Below are positions 44,713 through 54,541 of a stretch of DNA of 64,000 nt, in pieces. Under the pieces are notes generated by a model. That model made no database searches. It saw only the letters and a list, made by a program, of their open reading frames with translations, and was not told where the DNA came from. Position 1 is the stretch's first letter, and every line of letters begins with the position of its first letter. A program made the position numbers and the translations under genes. This DNA is from an uncultured Alphaproteobacteria bacterium (GTDB taxonomy: Bacteria; Pseudomonadota; Alphaproteobacteria; HIMB59). The stretch covers positions 248,001 through 312,000 of the forward strand of contig CACMGP010000001.1 of NCBI GenBank assembly GCA_902613185.1, given 5' to 3'.

Positions 44713-47226
44713 ATGAACTTACTTGTTGTAGAGTCACCCGCAAAAGCTAAGACGATTAATAAATATCTTGGAAATAATTTTGAAGTCATAGCTACGGTTG
44801 GTCATTTTAGAGATTTAGCAAAAAAAGATGGTGTTAAAGTGACTGAAGACTACAGTGATGTTGAGTTGAATTGGGAAATAACAACTGCAGGAATGAAAAT
44901 GTTGGACAGTATAGAGAAAAAAGCAGAAGGTTATGAAAAAATTTACCTTGCAACCGATCCAGACAGAGAAGGTGAAGCGATTACATGGCACTTAGTGAAA
45001 TCTTTAGAAAAAAAAATAGATAAAAATAAATTTGAGAGAATTACATTTAATGAAATAACTAAAAATGCAGTAATAAATAGTTTTAAAGAGTCTAGGAAAG
45101 TTGATGATAATTTAGTTTCTGCATATTTAGCCCGAAGAAGTTTAGATTATTTAGCGGGATATAGTTTATCTCCTGTTCTCTGGAGGAAAATGCCTGGTAG
45201 TAGATCTGCAGGAAGAGTGCAATCTGTAGCAGTAAGACTCATTTATGAAAAAGAAATTGAGATAGAACAATTTGAGCCAGAGAAATTCTATAAAATAAAT
45301 GTACATGGGGAAATTAACGGTGCAAAACTTGATACATCAATTACAAGTTTAGATGGGCAAAAAGTAGACAAGCTCTTCTTTAAAAATGAGGCTTTAGCTG
45401 AAAAGGCTAAAAATTATTTAAATAGCAACAAATTTTTTATCAGAAAAATTGATGAAAAGACAATATCTCGAAAACCAAAAGCACCTTTTAATACTTCAAC
45501 TCTGCAACAAACAGCAAATAGTCAACTTAATTTTAGTGCCAGTCAAACTATGACTATCGCTCAAGGTTTATATATGGGCATAGATATAAATAAGGAAACT
45601 ATTGCTTTAATAACTTATATGAGAACAGATAGCATAACGCTTTCAAAAGACTCAATTGATACAATAAGAAAAAATATAAGTGAGCAATATGGTGATAAAT
45701 ATTTACCAGATAAGCCAATTGAGTATAAGTCTAGAAAAAAGAACGCACAGGAAGCGCACGAGGCAATTAGGCCAACAGATATTTCAATAAAGCCTGAAAG
45801 TATAAAAGATTATCTAAGTGAAGAACAATTTAAACTTTATGATTTAATATGGAAAAGAACATTGGCATCTCAAATGACAAGTGCTGAAACGAACCAAAAT
45901 ACACTTCAAATAGATTGTGAAGAAAAAAACATGACTTTAAAAGCAACGCTTGGTAAATTAATTTTTGATGGATATAAGAAAGTTTATAACCTACAAGAGG
46001 ATGATGAAGAACAGATTATTTCACTATTAGAAAATATAAAAGAAAATGATAAATACATTGTAAGTGAAGTTGAAACATTAGAGTCATATACTTCTCCTCC
46101 ATCTAGATATACTGATGCCAGTTTAGTAAAGAAATTAGAAGAGTTAGAAATTGGAAGACCCTCAACCTATGCCTCTATAATTCAAACAATTGTTAATAGG
46201 GGTTATGTTTTAAAAAGTGGAAAATCATTTATACTTAATGATCGCGGTAGAGTAGTAAATGTATTTTTATGTAATTATTTTAAAAAATTTCTTGAATATA
46301 AATTTACAGCTGATTTAGAAAATCAGCTTGATGATGTGGCTGCTGATAAAGCAGAATGGAAAAATATTGTTTTAAATTTTTGGAAAGATTTTGAGTTTTT
46401 CATAAATGAGGTTATGGGTAAACCTAATAGAGAAGTAATTGATGTGATAAATGAAGAATTATCACCAGTTATTTTTAAAAAAATTGGAGGAGATATTGAC
46501 ATCAAATGCTCCTCTTGGGCAAACACAGAAAATTGTGAAGGCAATTTGGGTGTGAAAGTTGGAAAAATGGGAGGATTTATTGGCTGTTCAAATTACCCTG
46601 AATGTAAATTTACAATTTCTATAGGTGCATTCGTTAAAGAGGTAAATCCAAAAAATCGTGAGGGAGATGAAATCATCACTTTTCCAAGAACCCTAGGTAT
46701 AGATGCTGACTCTAAAAAAGAAATAGCAGTTCACTTGGGTCCTTATGGATATTATCTACAATTAGGAAAAGAAACTGATGAAGATAAACCTAAAAGAGTA
46801 ACTCTTCCAAAAAACTATGATCAAAATACAATTGGCATGAATATTGCTAGTCAGTTAATTAAGTTACCAATAACACTTGGAAATTTTCCGAATAGTGAAG
46901 ATCCGGTAATAGCAAACATAGGAGCTTATGGACCATATGTTAAATACCAAGATATTTTTGCCTCTTTGGGAAGAAAATATGATGTCTTGGAAATTGATTT
47001 AGATCAAGCAGTGGAATTGATAACTATTAAAAAAAATAAACCTACCAATAAAGTAAGAGAAATAGGAGTTCTAAAGAGAAGGAAACAAAGAGCAAATCTC
47101 TATAAAGGGAAGTCAGGAAAATTTTATTTTAAGATAGGGATAATGAATTACAAAATTCCTCCAGAATATGATGGAGAAAATTTAACAATTGAGGATGTAG
47201 AAAAAATACTTAAAGCTAATCGCTAA
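44713..47226 (+). CDS. topA: DNA topoisomerase I
   Basis: An 837-residue type IA topoisomerase. TOPRIM domain begins 'NLLVVESPAKAKTINKYLG' and has 'YLATDPDREGEAITWHL' (about 78-94). The active tyrosine is in 'ITYMRTDSITLS' (about 297). A C-terminal zinc-ribbon has cysteines in 'KCSSWANTENCEG' and 'GCSNYPECKFTI', followed by repeats such as 'IGAYGPYVKYQDIFASLG'. It relaxes negative supercoils. Convergent with aspS (11-nt overlap). Confidence 0.97.
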   Translation: MNLLVVESPAKAKTINKYLGNNFEVIATVGHFRDLAKKDGVKVTEDYSDVELNWEITTAGMKMLDSIEKKAEGYEKIYLATDPDREGEAITWHLVKSLEKKIDKNKFERITFNEITKNAVINSFKESRKVDDNLVSAYLARRSLDYLAGYSLSPVLWRKMPGSRSAGRVQSVAVRLIYEKEIEIEQFEPEKFYKINVHGEINGAKLDTSITSLDGQKVDKLFFKNEALAEKAKNYLNSNKFFIRKIDEKTISRKPKAPFNTSTLQQTANSQLNFSASQTMTIAQGLYMGIDINKETIALITYMRTDSITLSKDSIDTIRKNISEQYGDKYLPDKPIEYKSRKKNAQEAHEAIRPTDISIKPESIKDYLSEEQFKLYDLIWKRTLASQMTSAETNQNTLQIDCEEKNMTLKATLGKLIFDGYKKVYNLQEDDEEQIISLLENIKENDKYIVSEVETLESYTSPPSRYTDASLVKKLEELEIGRPSTYASIIQTIVNRGYVLKSGKSFILNDRGRVVNVFLCNYFKKFLEYKFTADLENQLDDVAADKAEWKNIVLNFWKDFEFFINEVMGKPNREVIDVINEELSPVIFKKIGGDIDIKCSSWANTENCEGNLGVKVGKMGGFIGCSNYPECKFTISIGAFVKEVNPKNREGDEIITFPRTLGIDADSKKEIAVHLGPYGYYLQLGKETDEDKPKRVTLPKNYDQNTIGMNIASQLIKLPITLGNFPNSEDPVIANIGAYGPYVKYQDIFASLGRKYDVLEIDLDQAVELITIKKNKPTNKVREIGVLKRRKQRANLYKGKSGKFYFKIGIMNYKIPPEYDGENLTIEDVEKILKANR

Positions 47227-48991
47227 CTTTTTTTAAATTTAACTCTTTTAATTGTTTATCCTCTATTTTAACTGGTGCGTTCATCATTAAGTCTTGGGCT
47301 CTTTGGTTAAAAGGGAAAGCTATTACTTCTCTAATATTTTCATTATCACTGAGTAACATAATAATTCTGTCTAGACCCGGTGCACATCCTCCGTGAGGGG
47401 GAACTCCATAATGAAAAGCATCAAACAAAGCACTAAATTTTGATTTAATCTCACTTTCGCCATATCCTGCAATTTCAAAAGCTTTTTTCATGATATCTGG
47501 TCTATGGTTTCTTATGGCTCCAGATGACAATTCTATTCCATTACATACGATGTCATATTGATATGCTAAAACACTCAAGGGGTCATCTTTTGTCAATGCA
47601 TCCATACCTCCTTGAGGCATAGAAAAAGGATTGTGACTAAAGTCAATCTTGCCAGTTAAAACATCTTTTTCATACATAGGGTAGTCAACAATCCAGCAAA
47701 ATTCATATTTATTTTTATCAATTAAATTTAAATCCTCTCCTACTTTTGAAATAACCTTTGATGAGAACTCATATGACTCATCTGGTAAATCACATACAAA
47801 AAGTAATCCATCATTTAAATTAAAATTATTATGTTTAATCATTTGGTTTAACTTTTCTTGATTAAAATTTTTAGCTAATGGGCCTTTTGGTAGTGAATTT
47901 TCAAAGTTTATATATCCAAGACCCTTTTTTCCTTGTTCTTGAGCCCATTTATTAAGGTTATCATAAAAACTTCTTGGCTTACCCTCAGAATTGAGAGCTT
48001 GAATACAATTCACGATAGCGCCCTTTTTAATTAAATTTTCAAAAATTTGAAGACCTGAGCCCTCAAAATAATTTGTTACATTAGCTAATCTCAGTGGATT
48101 TCTTAAATCTGGTTTATCGCATCCAAAATTTTCCAAACTTTCTTTGTAAGTAAAAGTTGGGAATGGAAGTTTATTTATTAATTTATCTTTAAGTTTAAAT
48201 CTATCAAAAGTATTAAATAGTAAACGACTGATGACGTCTAAAACATCCTCTTGTGTAGCAAAACTCATTTCCATATCAATTTGATAAAATTCACCAGGGG
48301 ATCTATCAGCCCTACTATCTTCATCTCTGAAACATGGAGCTATTTGAAAATATTTATCAACACCAGAAGCCATATAAAGTTGTTTAAATTGTTGAGGTGC
48401 TTGAGGCAAAGCATAAAAGGATCCTTTATGTAATCTGGAAGGTACCAGGTAATCTCTAGCGCCTTCTGGAGAGGGAGCTGTTAGAATTGGAGTAGCTAAT
48501 TCCATGAAACCCTCATTATTCATAAAATCTCTTACATAATTTATAATTTGATTTCTTAACTTAATGTTACGTTGCATTTTGGATCTTCTAAGGTCTAAAT
48601 ATCTATATTTTAACCTTACCTCTTCACCATAATCATTATCAGAATTTACCTCAAGTGGGAGAGTTTTAGAGCATCGGCTTAATATTTCAAAACTTTCTAT
48701 TTTTAATTCAACTTCGCCTGACTCTAAATTTGTATTAATGGTTTCCTCGCTTCTTTTGGTTATTAGACCAGAAATTTTAATAACATCCTCGTTTTTTATT
48801 TTCGATAATTCAGAAAAATTAACAGATGTATTATCTACAACACATTGCAAAAGTGAGGTTGAGTCTCTTAAGTCTATAAATAATAAATTTCCGTGATCTC
48901 TTGATCTATTAACCCATCCAGAGACCGTAATTTTTTTATCTACTAGTTTATTATCAATATCTTTTAAATAATAATCCCTATAACTGTTCAT
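47216..48991 (-). CDS. aspS: Aspartyl-tRNA synthetase (probably non-discriminating)
   Basis: A 591-residue class IIb synthetase: OB-fold anticodon domain ('TVSGWVNRSRDHGNLLFIDLRD'), motif 2 ('FQIAPCFRDEDSRADRSPGEFYQIDMEM'), a bacterial GAD insertion, and motif 3 ('GCAPGLDRIIMLL'). The 'RDHGN' segment has His where the E. coli enzyme has Leu, a feature I recall from non-discriminating AspRS. With gatCAB in the window, Asn-tRNA may be made by amidation. It overlaps the Hda-like gene by 14 nt. Confidence 0.95.
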   Translation of the reverse strand: MNSYRDYYLKDIDNKLVDKKITVSGWVNRSRDHGNLLFIDLRDSTSLLQCVVDNTSVNFSELSKIKNEDVIKISGLITKRSEETINTNLESGEVELKIESFEILSRCSKTLPLEVNSDNDYGEEVRLKYRYLDLRRSKMQRNIKLRNQIINYVRDFMNNEGFMELATPILTAPSPEGARDYLVPSRLHKGSFYALPQAPQQFKQLYMASGVDKYFQIAPCFRDEDSRADRSPGEFYQIDMEMSFATQEDVLDVISRLLFNTFDRFKLKDKLINKLPFPTFTYKESLENFGCDKPDLRNPLRLANVTNYFEGSGLQIFENLIKKGAIVNCIQALNSEGKPRSFYDNLNKWAQEQGKKGLGYINFENSLPKGPLAKNFNQEKLNQMIKHNNFNLNDGLLFVCDLPDESYEFSSKVISKVGEDLNLIDKNKYEFCWIVDYPMYEKDVLTGKIDFSHNPFSMPQGGMDALTKDDPLSVLAYQYDIVCNGIELSSGAIRNHRPDIMKKAFEIAGYGESEIKSKFSALFDAFHYGVPPHGGCAPGLDRIIMLLSDNENIREVIAFPFNQRAQDLMMNAPVKIEDKQLKELNLKKVSD

Positions 48992-49598
48992 AATACTTTC
49001 TAATTAGTGACAAATTAATATTATGGTTATTCTCATAAAGCAAATGATTAATGGTTTTTGCTGCCTCAAATGCTGCTAGATATGTTCTTTCAATATGATT
49101 CATTACTTCAATAATAATCTGTTCTGGAACAGTAATAGATTTTAAAAACAAATATTTTTTTATTAATTTTAAAAGAAGGTCTTTATTAGGGTTTTGTATA
49201 TTGCATAAATTGAATTGTCTTAACCTTGACTCAATATCTGGTAAATAAATTTTGTCAGATAGATTTTCAATAGAACTGTCAGAAGTAAATATAGTTAATG
49301 GAATATTATTTGATATAAAGTGCTGTAAAAAGTGAAAAAAATTGTCATCTTTTGCAGGTAAATTATTTAAGTCTAAATAAGTTTCTTTCTTTATATTTAA
49401 GTCTTTTGGTAATTTATTAATCAAATTAGTTTCAAAAACCTTAGAAAAATTATTTGCAATCGAGGTTTTACCAGATTTTCTAGGTCCATAAATAATTAGG
49501 TATTTTACTCTTTTCTTGAGCGATTGAATTACTGAGTCATTTTCTGAAGATAGTATAATTTCCTCATCAGAGCTATCTAAATTTAAAAATGTTTGCAC
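48978..49598 (-). CDS. DnaA-related regulatory protein (Hda/HdaA-like)
   Basis: A 206-residue AAA+-type protein homologous to the DnaA ATPase domain. It has a P-loop variant 'IIYGPRKSGKTSIANNF' (about 34-50), a Walker B-like region around 'FTSDSSIENL', and a sensor segment 'DIESRLRQFNLCNIQNP' (about 124-140). No DNA-binding domain IV is present, as in Hda. Such proteins promote inactivation of DnaA-ATP after initiation. The Walker residues are weakly conserved. It lies between a secreted unknown and aspS. Confidence 0.8.
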   Translation of the reverse strand: MQTFLNLDSSDEEIILSSENDSVIQSLKKRVKYLIIYGPRKSGKTSIANNFSKVFETNLINKLPKDLNIKKETYLDLNNLPAKDDNFFHFLQHFISNNIPLTIFTSDSSIENLSDKIYLPDIESRLRQFNLCNIQNPNKDLLLKLIKKYLFLKSITVPEQIIIEVMNHIERTYLAAFEAAKTINHLLYENNHNINLSLIRKYYEQL

Positions 49599-50233
49599 TA
49601 AAAAAAGTTTACCAAAAAATTAATCTGTTTATCATCATAGATATTTTCGAAATCTAATAGTAATTTGTTTTGTTCATAAGATAAAATCTTGGGCTCTAAA
49701 CCAGTAAAGTATTTTAATTTTTTATAACTTGATGTATCGATAGATAATTGATAAGAGCTTTTATTTTTATCCAATAGTTTAAACCATAATGATTTTAAAT
49801 TTATATTTTTTGAAAACTTGTGTAATCGAAAATAATTTTCATTAAAATTTAAGTATATGTAAGAACCTTTTTCAAAGTTTTGAATAATAAAATTTGGACA
49901 ATTTTCAAATTTATTATTAAATTTAAAAAAATTTTCTAGTAATGAACAATTTAAAAAAAATAAATTATGATCAATATTTTTTGCATATAAATCTTTAGAT
50001 AAATTATCTATATCGACATTAAGAGATATTTGAGTATTGCTAAAATTAATATTATAAATATTTTTTTCTATTGAAGATATAATGTCTTCCTCAGTAATTG
50101 AATTATTTATTCTTAAAAGTAATTCTTGATAATTTTGAAGATTGCTGTCTTTTTGAATAGTAATTTCTTCATAAGCTGATAAATTTTTTAAATTAAATGC
50201 AAGGAATATACTAATTAGATATAAATATTTCAT
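49598..50233 (-). CDS. Uncharacterised secreted protein (211 aa)
   Basis: A 211-residue protein with a probable signal peptide ('LYLISIFLAFNLKNLSA', about 4-20) and a Lys/Asn/Phe-rich body without further membrane helices. I do not recognise the family from sequence. Its location between purM and hda is where several alphaproteobacteria carry a DUF2066-type periplasmic protein, so it may be a diverged member (inference). Its ATG shares a base with the TTG start of divergent purM, and its stop overlaps the hda-like start by one base. Confidence 0.7.
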   Translation of the reverse strand: MKYLYLISIFLAFNLKNLSAYEEITIQKDSNLQNYQELLLRINNSITEEDIISSIEKNIYNINFSNTQISLNVDIDNLSKDLYAKNIDHNLFFLNCSLLENFFKFNNKFENCPNFIIQNFEKGSYIYLNFNENYFRLHKFSKNINLKSLWFKLLDKNKSSYQLSIDTSSYKKLKYFTGLEPKILSYEQNKLLLDFENIYDDKQINFLVNFF

Positions 50234-51183
50234 TGAGCAAACTATACAAAAAATCAGGTGTTGATGTAATAAAAACTGACAAACTTATTAGTCAGGCACT
50301 AAAATTCATTAAAAGCTCTCACAATGATAAAGTTTTAGGAAATAAATTAGGTTTTAGTGCAGAATATAGAGTTAACACGGATGTTACGCTTTGTGCCGCT
50401 ACGGATGGAGTTGGAACTAAGGCTATATTGGCTGCTGAGCTTAATGATTATAAAGGAATTGGACAAGATTTAGTTGCAATGTGCTCAAATGATTTGCTCT
50501 GCAACAAGGCAAAACCGCTATTTTTTTTAGACTACTTTGCCTGCGGTTCGGTCAAATCAAAACAATATACTGAAGTATTGAGGAGTATAACAAGTGCTTG
50601 CAAAAAAATTAATTGCTCACTCATAGGAGGTGAAACAGCTGAAATGCCATCTTTATATATGGGTAATCATTTTGATATTGCTGGCTTTTTAATTGGAATA
50701 AAAGAGAGATATAAAACTTTAAATATAGCAAAAGGAGATCTTATATTTGGGATAAAATCAAATGGATTTCACTCTAATGGATATTCTCTTATAAGAAAAA
50801 TTATTAAACAAAATAAGATTAATATAAAAAGAGCTAAATTTAATAAACAAAAGCTATCTGATCTCATAATGAGGCCTACACGTCTTTACCATAGGTATAT
50901 TAACAATTATGATTTGAAGTGTATAAAGACTCTCTCTCACATAACTGGAGGTGGAGTATATTCAAATTTTAAACGTAGTATTCCTAAAGGTACAAAATTT
51001 GATTTAAATATAATGAAGCTACCAAAAGAATACGATTTTATTAAAGATAATATAAATATTTCTAATCTTGAATTAATGGAAATATTTAATTGTGGTATGG
51101 GTATGATATTTGTAATTAATAAAAAATATTATAAGAGATTTAAAATAAGGAACTTGTTTAGTCTTATAGGTGAAATTAAATAA
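50233..51183 (+). CDS. purM: Phosphoribosylformylglycinamidine cyclo-ligase
   Basis: A 316-residue AIR synthetase. 'YKKSGVDVIKTDKLI' at the N-terminus, 'DGVGTKAILAAELNDYKGIGQDLVAMCSNDLL' (about 59-90) and 'GLIGGETAEMP'-type 'SLIGGETAEMPSLY' (about 136-149) are family signatures. The start is a TTG, supported by alignment to other PurM N-termini. A TATAAA box ends 8 bp upstream, so the message may be leaderless. Overlaps purN by 14 nt. Confidence 0.95.
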   Translation: MSKLYKKSGVDVIKTDKLISQALKFIKSSHNDKVLGNKLGFSAEYRVNTDVTLCAATDGVGTKAILAAELNDYKGIGQDLVAMCSNDLLCNKAKPLFFLDYFACGSVKSKQYTEVLRSITSACKKINCSLIGGETAEMPSLYMGNHFDIAGFLIGIKERYKTLNIAKGDLIFGIKSNGFHSNGYSLIRKIIKQNKINIKRAKFNKQKLSDLIMRPTRLYHRYINNYDLKCIKTLSHITGGGVYSNFKRSIPKGTKFDLNIMKLPKEYDFIKDNINISNLELMEIFNCGMGMIFVINKKYYKRFKIRNLFSLIGEIK

Positions 51184-51712
51184 TCATAAAAACGTTTCCT
51201 TTTTAATATCAGGAAGTGGTTCTAATCTTCTAGAAATATTAAAAAAAAATCACAAGGATAAAAATTTTAAAATAGTAACTATTATTAGCAATAATAAAAT
51301 CTCAACAAAAATTAAATCATATGTAAGTAAGTTTTATAAGGATGTTTTAGTTATAGAGCATCAAAGAAAGTTACAAAAAAAAATTTTCTATAATACTGAA
51401 GTTATTTTTTCAGTTGGTTATATGAGGGTTATTGAAAAGAATATAATCGAAAACTTCGATATTATAAATTTACATCCCTCTATCCTTCCCTATTATAAAG
51501 GACTTATGACTCAAAAAAGAATGTTAATAAATAATGAAAAATACCATGGTTTTACCATTCATAAGGTTTCGCCTGAATTAGACGATGGTAAAACAATCTC
51601 AAAGAAAACCAGAAAAATCAATACTAAAAATGAGTCAGAGCTTTTGAAAAAACATAAAAGATTAGAGCATCAATTTGTATATAAACAACTAGTTAATTAT
51701 TTACTAAACTAG
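51170..51712 (+). CDS. purN: Phosphoribosylglycinamide formyltransferase
   Basis: A 180-residue GAR transformylase: '[15 protein letters not shown]' (about 10-24), catalytic '[12 protein letters not shown]' (Asn and His about 102-104) and '[10 protein letters not shown]' (catalytic Asp). It uses 10-formyl-THF in purine synthesis, so unlike the formyltransferase at 4473 it keeps the catalytic Asn. It starts with GTG overlapping purM and ends convergent with ndk (9-nt overlap). Confidence 0.93.
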   Translation: MKLNNHKNVSFLISGSGSNLLEILKKNHKDKNFKIVTIISNNKISTKIKSYVSKFYKDVLVIEHQRKLQKKIFYNTEVIFSVGYMRVIEKNIIENFDIINLHPSILPYYKGLMTQKRMLINNEKYHGFTIHKVSPELDDGKTISKKTRKINTKNESELLKKHKRLEHQFVYKQLVNYLLN

Positions 51713-52117
51713 TTCAGATCCTGAAAAAAAGAAACTAATTTCAATTTTTGCATTTTCCTCAGAGTCGCTACCATGAACTGAATTTGCTTCGATAGACTCA
51801 GCGTATTGTTTTCTTATAGTGCCCTCTTCAGCTTCATCTGGGTTAGTAGCTCCCATAATTTTACGATATTTTATAACAGCGTCCTCTCCTTCTAAAACTT
51901 GTACTTGAACAGGACCGGATGTCATGTAATCAACTAAACTTTTAAAAAAAGGTCTTTCTTTATGAACTTCATAAAAAATTTGTGCATGATTTTTCGTCAA
52001 ATATATTTTTTTTGAAGCTAAAATTTTCAAACCTGCACCTTCAATCATTTGATTGATATGGCCGATTAAGTTTCTTTTTACAGCATCAGGTTTAATTATC
52101 GAAAAAGTTTTTTGCAT
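51704..52117 (-). CDS. ndk: Nucleoside diphosphate kinase
   Basis: A 137-residue kinase starting '[19 protein letters not shown]', with the phosphohistidine in '[22 protein letters not shown]' (about H115). Balances NTP and dNTP pools. Co-directional with pepA, 8 nt downstream of it, with an AGGAG-type site in the gap. Confidence 0.97.
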   Translation of the reverse strand: MQKTFSIIKPDAVKRNLIGHINQMIEGAGLKILASKKIYLTKNHAQIFYEVHKERPFFKSLVDYMTSGPVQVQVLEGEDAVIKYRKIMGATNPDEAEEGTIRKQYAESIEANSVHGSDSEENAKIEISFFFSGSELV

Positions 52118-52125
52118 ATTTACTC

Positions 52126-53505
52126 CTAATTTTTGAAATACTTACTTATAAAGTCTGCAATTAATGTCAAGCCGAAACCAGTTGAACCTTTATTGTTCAT
52201 GATATCTCCAGCATTTTTCCATGTGGTTCCAGCAATATCAAGATGAGCCCATTTTGTATCTTTTTGAATAAACCTTTGTAAGAATTGTGCGGCTGTCACT
52301 GATCCTCCATATCTTCCCGCACCAATATTTTTTAAATCTACGAAAGGTGAGTTAAGCTCTTTGTCAAAATCATCATGAAGAGGCATTCTCCAAACTTTTT
52401 CATTCGTATCTATTCCTGATTTATAAAGTAATTCTGCCAATTTATCATCGTTACTAAATAAACCTGCATAATGTTGGCCAAGTGCAACCATAATTGCCCC
52501 AGTGAGTGTCGCAAAATCAATAACAATCTTTGGGTTATATTTTTCACATCCATATGTGATTATGTCAGCTAATACAAGTCTACCCTCAGCATCAGTATTA
52601 AGAACTTCAACATTAATGCCTTTGTAAGATTTGATAATATCACCTGGCTTATATGCGGTGCCACTCGGCATATTTTCAACTAAACCTACTATACCAGCAT
52701 AGGTAAAATTTGTTTTAAGTGCACTTAAATATTTAATTATAGATACAGTCACTGCGGCTCCAGCCATATCCCATTTCATATCTTCCATACCACCACTAGG
52801 TTTTATAGATATTCCCCCGCTATCGAAACATACACCTTTGCCAACAAATAAAATATCAACATTTTTTTTTGTATTTTTTTTTATAAACTCCATAACCATC
52901 GGCTCTCTTTTGCTGCCTTGACTAACAGCTAAAAGACAGTTCAAACCAATTTTTGTTATTTGTTTTTTGTTCAATGAGGATACTTTGACATTTTTTTTAT
53001 TTATTTCGGTTAAAGTTTTTTTAGTGAATGATGTTGGATAAATAATATTACTAGGTTCAGAAACTAATTCTTTAAGAAAATTAATAGAATTAATTAAACT
53101 TAAATATTCATTTGATAGTTTAAAATTAGTTTTAAACTTTTTTAAAGATGAATTTTTTTTATATTTTGAGAAAATAAAATCTTTCTGCAAAAATCCATAG
53201 ACTATGGCATTTAAATCAATATCCTTACTGCCTTTTATTAAAATCTGAGATATTGAGTATTTAATTGAATTATCATAAATGAAAGAACCTAATACAGATT
53301 TATTGAAATGATTTTTAGAAATTTTTTGTACATAAATTTTTAAAATATATTGGGAATTGATAATATTGATTGAGTATTTGAAAATAGATAAATTGTTATA
53401 AGTATATTTTTTTAAATCATTTTTGTTAGATGATTTACTACTTATATCTACTGTTAATTTTATACTTTGCTTAGATTTATTAATTAAGTTAAATTGAGCA
53501 TTCAT
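52126..53505 (-). CDS. pepA: Leucyl (cytosol) aminopeptidase
   Basis: A 459-residue M17 aminopeptidase. The metal and active sites are seen in '[21 protein letters not shown]' and the signature '[12 protein letters not shown]' in the C-terminal half. The N-terminal domain is short and divergent. The start is placed at ATG 53505 ([10 protein letters not shown]), although an upstream ATG at 53529 gives eight more residues. The ATG overlaps the divergent lptF ATG (shared CATG). Acts in peptide turnover. Confidence 0.93.
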   Translation of the reverse strand: MNAQFNLINKSKQSIKLTVDISSKSSNKNDLKKYTYNNLSIFKYSINIINSQYILKIYVQKISKNHFNKSVLGSFIYDNSIKYSISQILIKGSKDIDLNAIVYGFLQKDFIFSKYKKNSSLKKFKTNFKLSNEYLSLINSINFLKELVSEPSNIIYPTSFTKKTLTEINKKNVKVSSLNKKQITKIGLNCLLAVSQGSKREPMVMEFIKKNTKKNVDILFVGKGVCFDSGGISIKPSGGMEDMKWDMAGAAVTVSIIKYLSALKTNFTYAGIVGLVENMPSGTAYKPGDIIKSYKGINVEVLNTDAEGRLVLADIITYGCEKYNPKIVIDFATLTGAIMVALGQHYAGLFSNDDKLAELLYKSGIDTNEKVWRMPLHDDFDKELNSPFVDLKNIGAGRYGGSVTAAQFLQRFIQKDTKWAHLDIAGTTWKNAGDIMNNKGSTGFGLTLIADFISKYFKN

Positions 53506-54541
53506 GGTTGGAGGAACTAAATCATACATATTTTATAACTATTTAAAATATATTTTACTTAACATTATTATCTTCATTGGTTTGATATGGCTTTCACAAA
53601 TTTTGAGAATATTAGAATTACAACATTCCATAACAACTCAGTTAATTGATGTAATTAATACGACTATATTAGTTTTACCGAGTTTCATAAGTCCTTTGAT
53701 GCCATTTTTACTAATTTTAGCAAGTTTTTTTTTAAATTATAAATTTAATAGCACTAACGAAATAATTATACTAAAACAGTATTTTTCAATAAAAAATAAT
53801 TTAATATTATTTTTTACCCTATCAATAGGGATTTTTATTTTTTATTTTCTTAACAATGAAATTTTATCAGTAAATTTATATGAAAAATATAAGATAAAAG
53901 AACTAGATATAAGAAATAACTTAAAATTGGGTGTTCCATCTACTAAAGAATTTCATATTGAAAATGAAGTAAGTATTTTTTTTAAAAATCAGGTAAATAA
54001 TAAATTTTATAATGTTGAGGCAGTAATTTTTGAAGATGGACAATTTATAAAATCAAATCAAGCAAACATAGAAATTAAAAAAAAAAGTTACAATATAATT
54101 TTTTATGAGGGTGAGAGAGTAATATTAAATACTGATGAAAAAAGTAAAACTTTATTTGATAAGTTTGTCTATAGTATTGAGAATAATGAAATTGAACAAC
54201 TTATGTTTGATAAAGAGCATTTCAATACTTTAGAATTATTGAATAAAGAAGATAGAGACTTTTATTTGCAAGGACACAATAGAATTTATCAATATTTTCT
54301 AGTATTAGTCATGATCTTAATTTCTTTTAGAATTTTCTTTATATACCCTGCGAAGAAAAGTACTTTTAAATATTACTTATTTATATTTCTTGGAGTTTTG
54401 ATTGTTCAGCTAATAAATTCATATTTTATTTTTATTTTAAAGAATAATAATTTTTTTAATTTATATTATTATTATTCTTTAAATTTTTTATTTTTATCAA
54501 TTTTTAGTTATTTAATATTTAATTTTAATGAAAATAATTAA
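53504..54541 (+). CDS. lptF: LPS export ABC transporter permease LptF
   Basis: A 345-residue protein with the LptF/LptG layout: two N-terminal and a pair of further helices ('YILLNIIIFIGLIWLSQIL', 'FISPLMPFLLILASFF', 'NLILFFTLSIGIFIFYFL'), a periplasmic beta-jellyroll region (about 130-240), then three C-terminal helices. 'FISPLMPFLLILA' and the 'NSTNEIIILKQY' coupling segment are typical. It moves LPS from the inner membrane with LptB and LptG. Extremely Ile/Phe/Asn/Lys rich. Confidence 0.9.
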   Translation: MVGGTKSYIFYNYLKYILLNIIIFIGLIWLSQILRILELQHSITTQLIDVINTTILVLPSFISPLMPFLLILASFFLNYKFNSTNEIIILKQYFSIKNNLILFFTLSIGIFIFYFLNNEILSVNLYEKYKIKELDIRNNLKLGVPSTKEFHIENEVSIFFKNQVNNKFYNVEAVIFEDGQFIKSNQANIEIKKKSYNIIFYEGERVILNTDEKSKTLFDKFVYSIENNEIEQLMFDKEHFNTLELLNKEDRDFYLQGHNRIYQYFLVLVMILISFRIFFIYPAKKSTFKYYLFIFLGVLIVQLINSYFIFILKNNNFFNLYYYYSLNFLFLSIFSYLIFNFNENN

